From: Thermoplasmata archaeon
Lineage (GTDB): Archaea > Thermoplasmatota > Thermoplasmata > UBA184
Assembly: GCA_030043505.1 (NCBI GenBank)
Contig: JASHXN010000005.1
Span: forward strand, 1 to 6,244
Direction of reading: 5' to 3'
DNA: 6,244 nt
The notes below the pieces were generated by a model. It was not told the origin of the DNA. It saw only the letters and a program-made list of their open reading frames with translations, and ran no database searches. Position 1 is the first letter of the stretch; every line of letters begins with the position of its first letter. The translations under genes and the position numbers were made by a program. Positions 6,053 to 6,244 of this stretch are shown piece by piece.

Positions 6053-6244
6053 TCAGTCCTCCCGCCCGGGGCGTCCGGCCACGCTCAGGATCGCGTCGAG
6101 GACCTGCACCGGCGTCGGGGGACATCCCGGCACGTAGCGGTCGACCGGCACGATCTCCTCGCACCCGGCGCGCAGGCCGGGGTTCCCCCGGAACGCGCCC
6201 CCGGAGACCGCGCAGGCCCCGAGGACGATCACGGCCTTCGGTCC
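6053..6244 (-). CDS. NuoB/HycG-like iron-sulfur small subunit, C-terminal part
   Basis: The minus-strand frame is open from the right edge, and the last 63 residues are visible. They include VIVLGACAVSGG (Cys11 of the visible part) and RYVPGCPPTP (Cys41). The two cysteines 30 residues apart, in GACxxxGG and VPGCPPxP contexts, are the last two ligands of the [4Fe-4S] cluster in NuoB and in small subunits of group 4 [NiFe] hydrogenases; the first two ligands lie beyond the window. The role by family is electron transfer at the junction of the peripheral and membrane arms. The gene precedes the HyfB-like gene by 3 nt, the same order I recall for Mycobacterium tuberculosis Rv0082-Rv0083. Short length after the last Cys favours a hydrogenase-type or hydrogenase-related subunit over complex I NuoB, but this is not decisive. 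Ends in TGA. Confidence 0.85.
   Translation of the reverse strand, partial: GPKAVIVLGACAVSGGAFRGNPGLRAGCEEIVPVDRYVPGCPPTPVQVLDAILSVAGRPGRED
6058..6063 (-). promoter_or_regulatory. Ribosome binding site of the HyfB-like gene
   Basis: On the minus strand GGGAGG lies 8 nt before the ATG at 6049, within the last codons of the iron-sulfur subunit gene. It is a strong Shine-Dalgarno match and fixes the start of the membrane subunit at this ATG. Confidence 0.75.

Noticed and set aside
3858..6164. 768-codon minus-strand open frame overlapping the HyfB-like gene
   Set aside because: It is an out-of-frame shadow rich in Arg, Gly and Ala. The HyfB-like frame on the same strand has membrane segments, conserved motifs and a ribosome binding site.

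Overview
The window is very GC-rich (I estimate about 70% or more). It is almost entirely coding, with short spacers, overlapping start and stop codons, and mostly TGA stops. Clear GGAGG-type ribosome binding sites indicate a prokaryotic chromosome. A high-GC bacterium (actinobacterial or chloroflexal type) or a high-GC archaeon would both fit, and I cannot decide between them from these genes. There are no RNA genes, mobile elements, CRISPR arrays or non-coding stretches over 300 bases.

The left two thirds (1-4008) is one plus-strand gene string. It holds the 3' end of an unidentified Ala/Arg-rich protein (1-393), two tandem MutS-related ATPases (397-1935 and 1932-3458), and a Nudix hydrolase (3472-4008). 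Spacers are 3 nt, a 4-nt overlap and 13 nt, so the four genes are probably co-transcribed and partly translationally coupled. Both MutS-like proteins keep the helical core and the ATPase domain. Both lack the mismatch-reading N-terminal domain, carry Asn-Glu instead of Asp-Glu in Walker B, and have Phe where classical MutS has the switch His. They look like a co-evolved pair, perhaps a heterodimer, and not ordinary mismatch repair MutS. The Nudix enzyme may clean up or process nucleotides in the same process, but this rests on gene neighbourhood only.

The right third (4034-6244) is on the minus strand and converges on the first block with only 25 nt between. It is the end of an operon for a membrane-bound respiratory complex of the energy-converting (group 4) hydrogenase / complex I superfamily. 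A NuoB/HycG-like iron-sulfur small subunit (6053-6244, running off the right edge) is followed 3 nt later by a large HyfB-like proton-channel subunit (4034-6049). The remaining subunits, including the catalytic large subunit that would say whether it is a true hydrogenase, must lie beyond the right edge if present.

The best candidate for something little described is the tandem MutS-like pair plus Nudix gene, with the same unusual ATPase substitutions in both paralogues.
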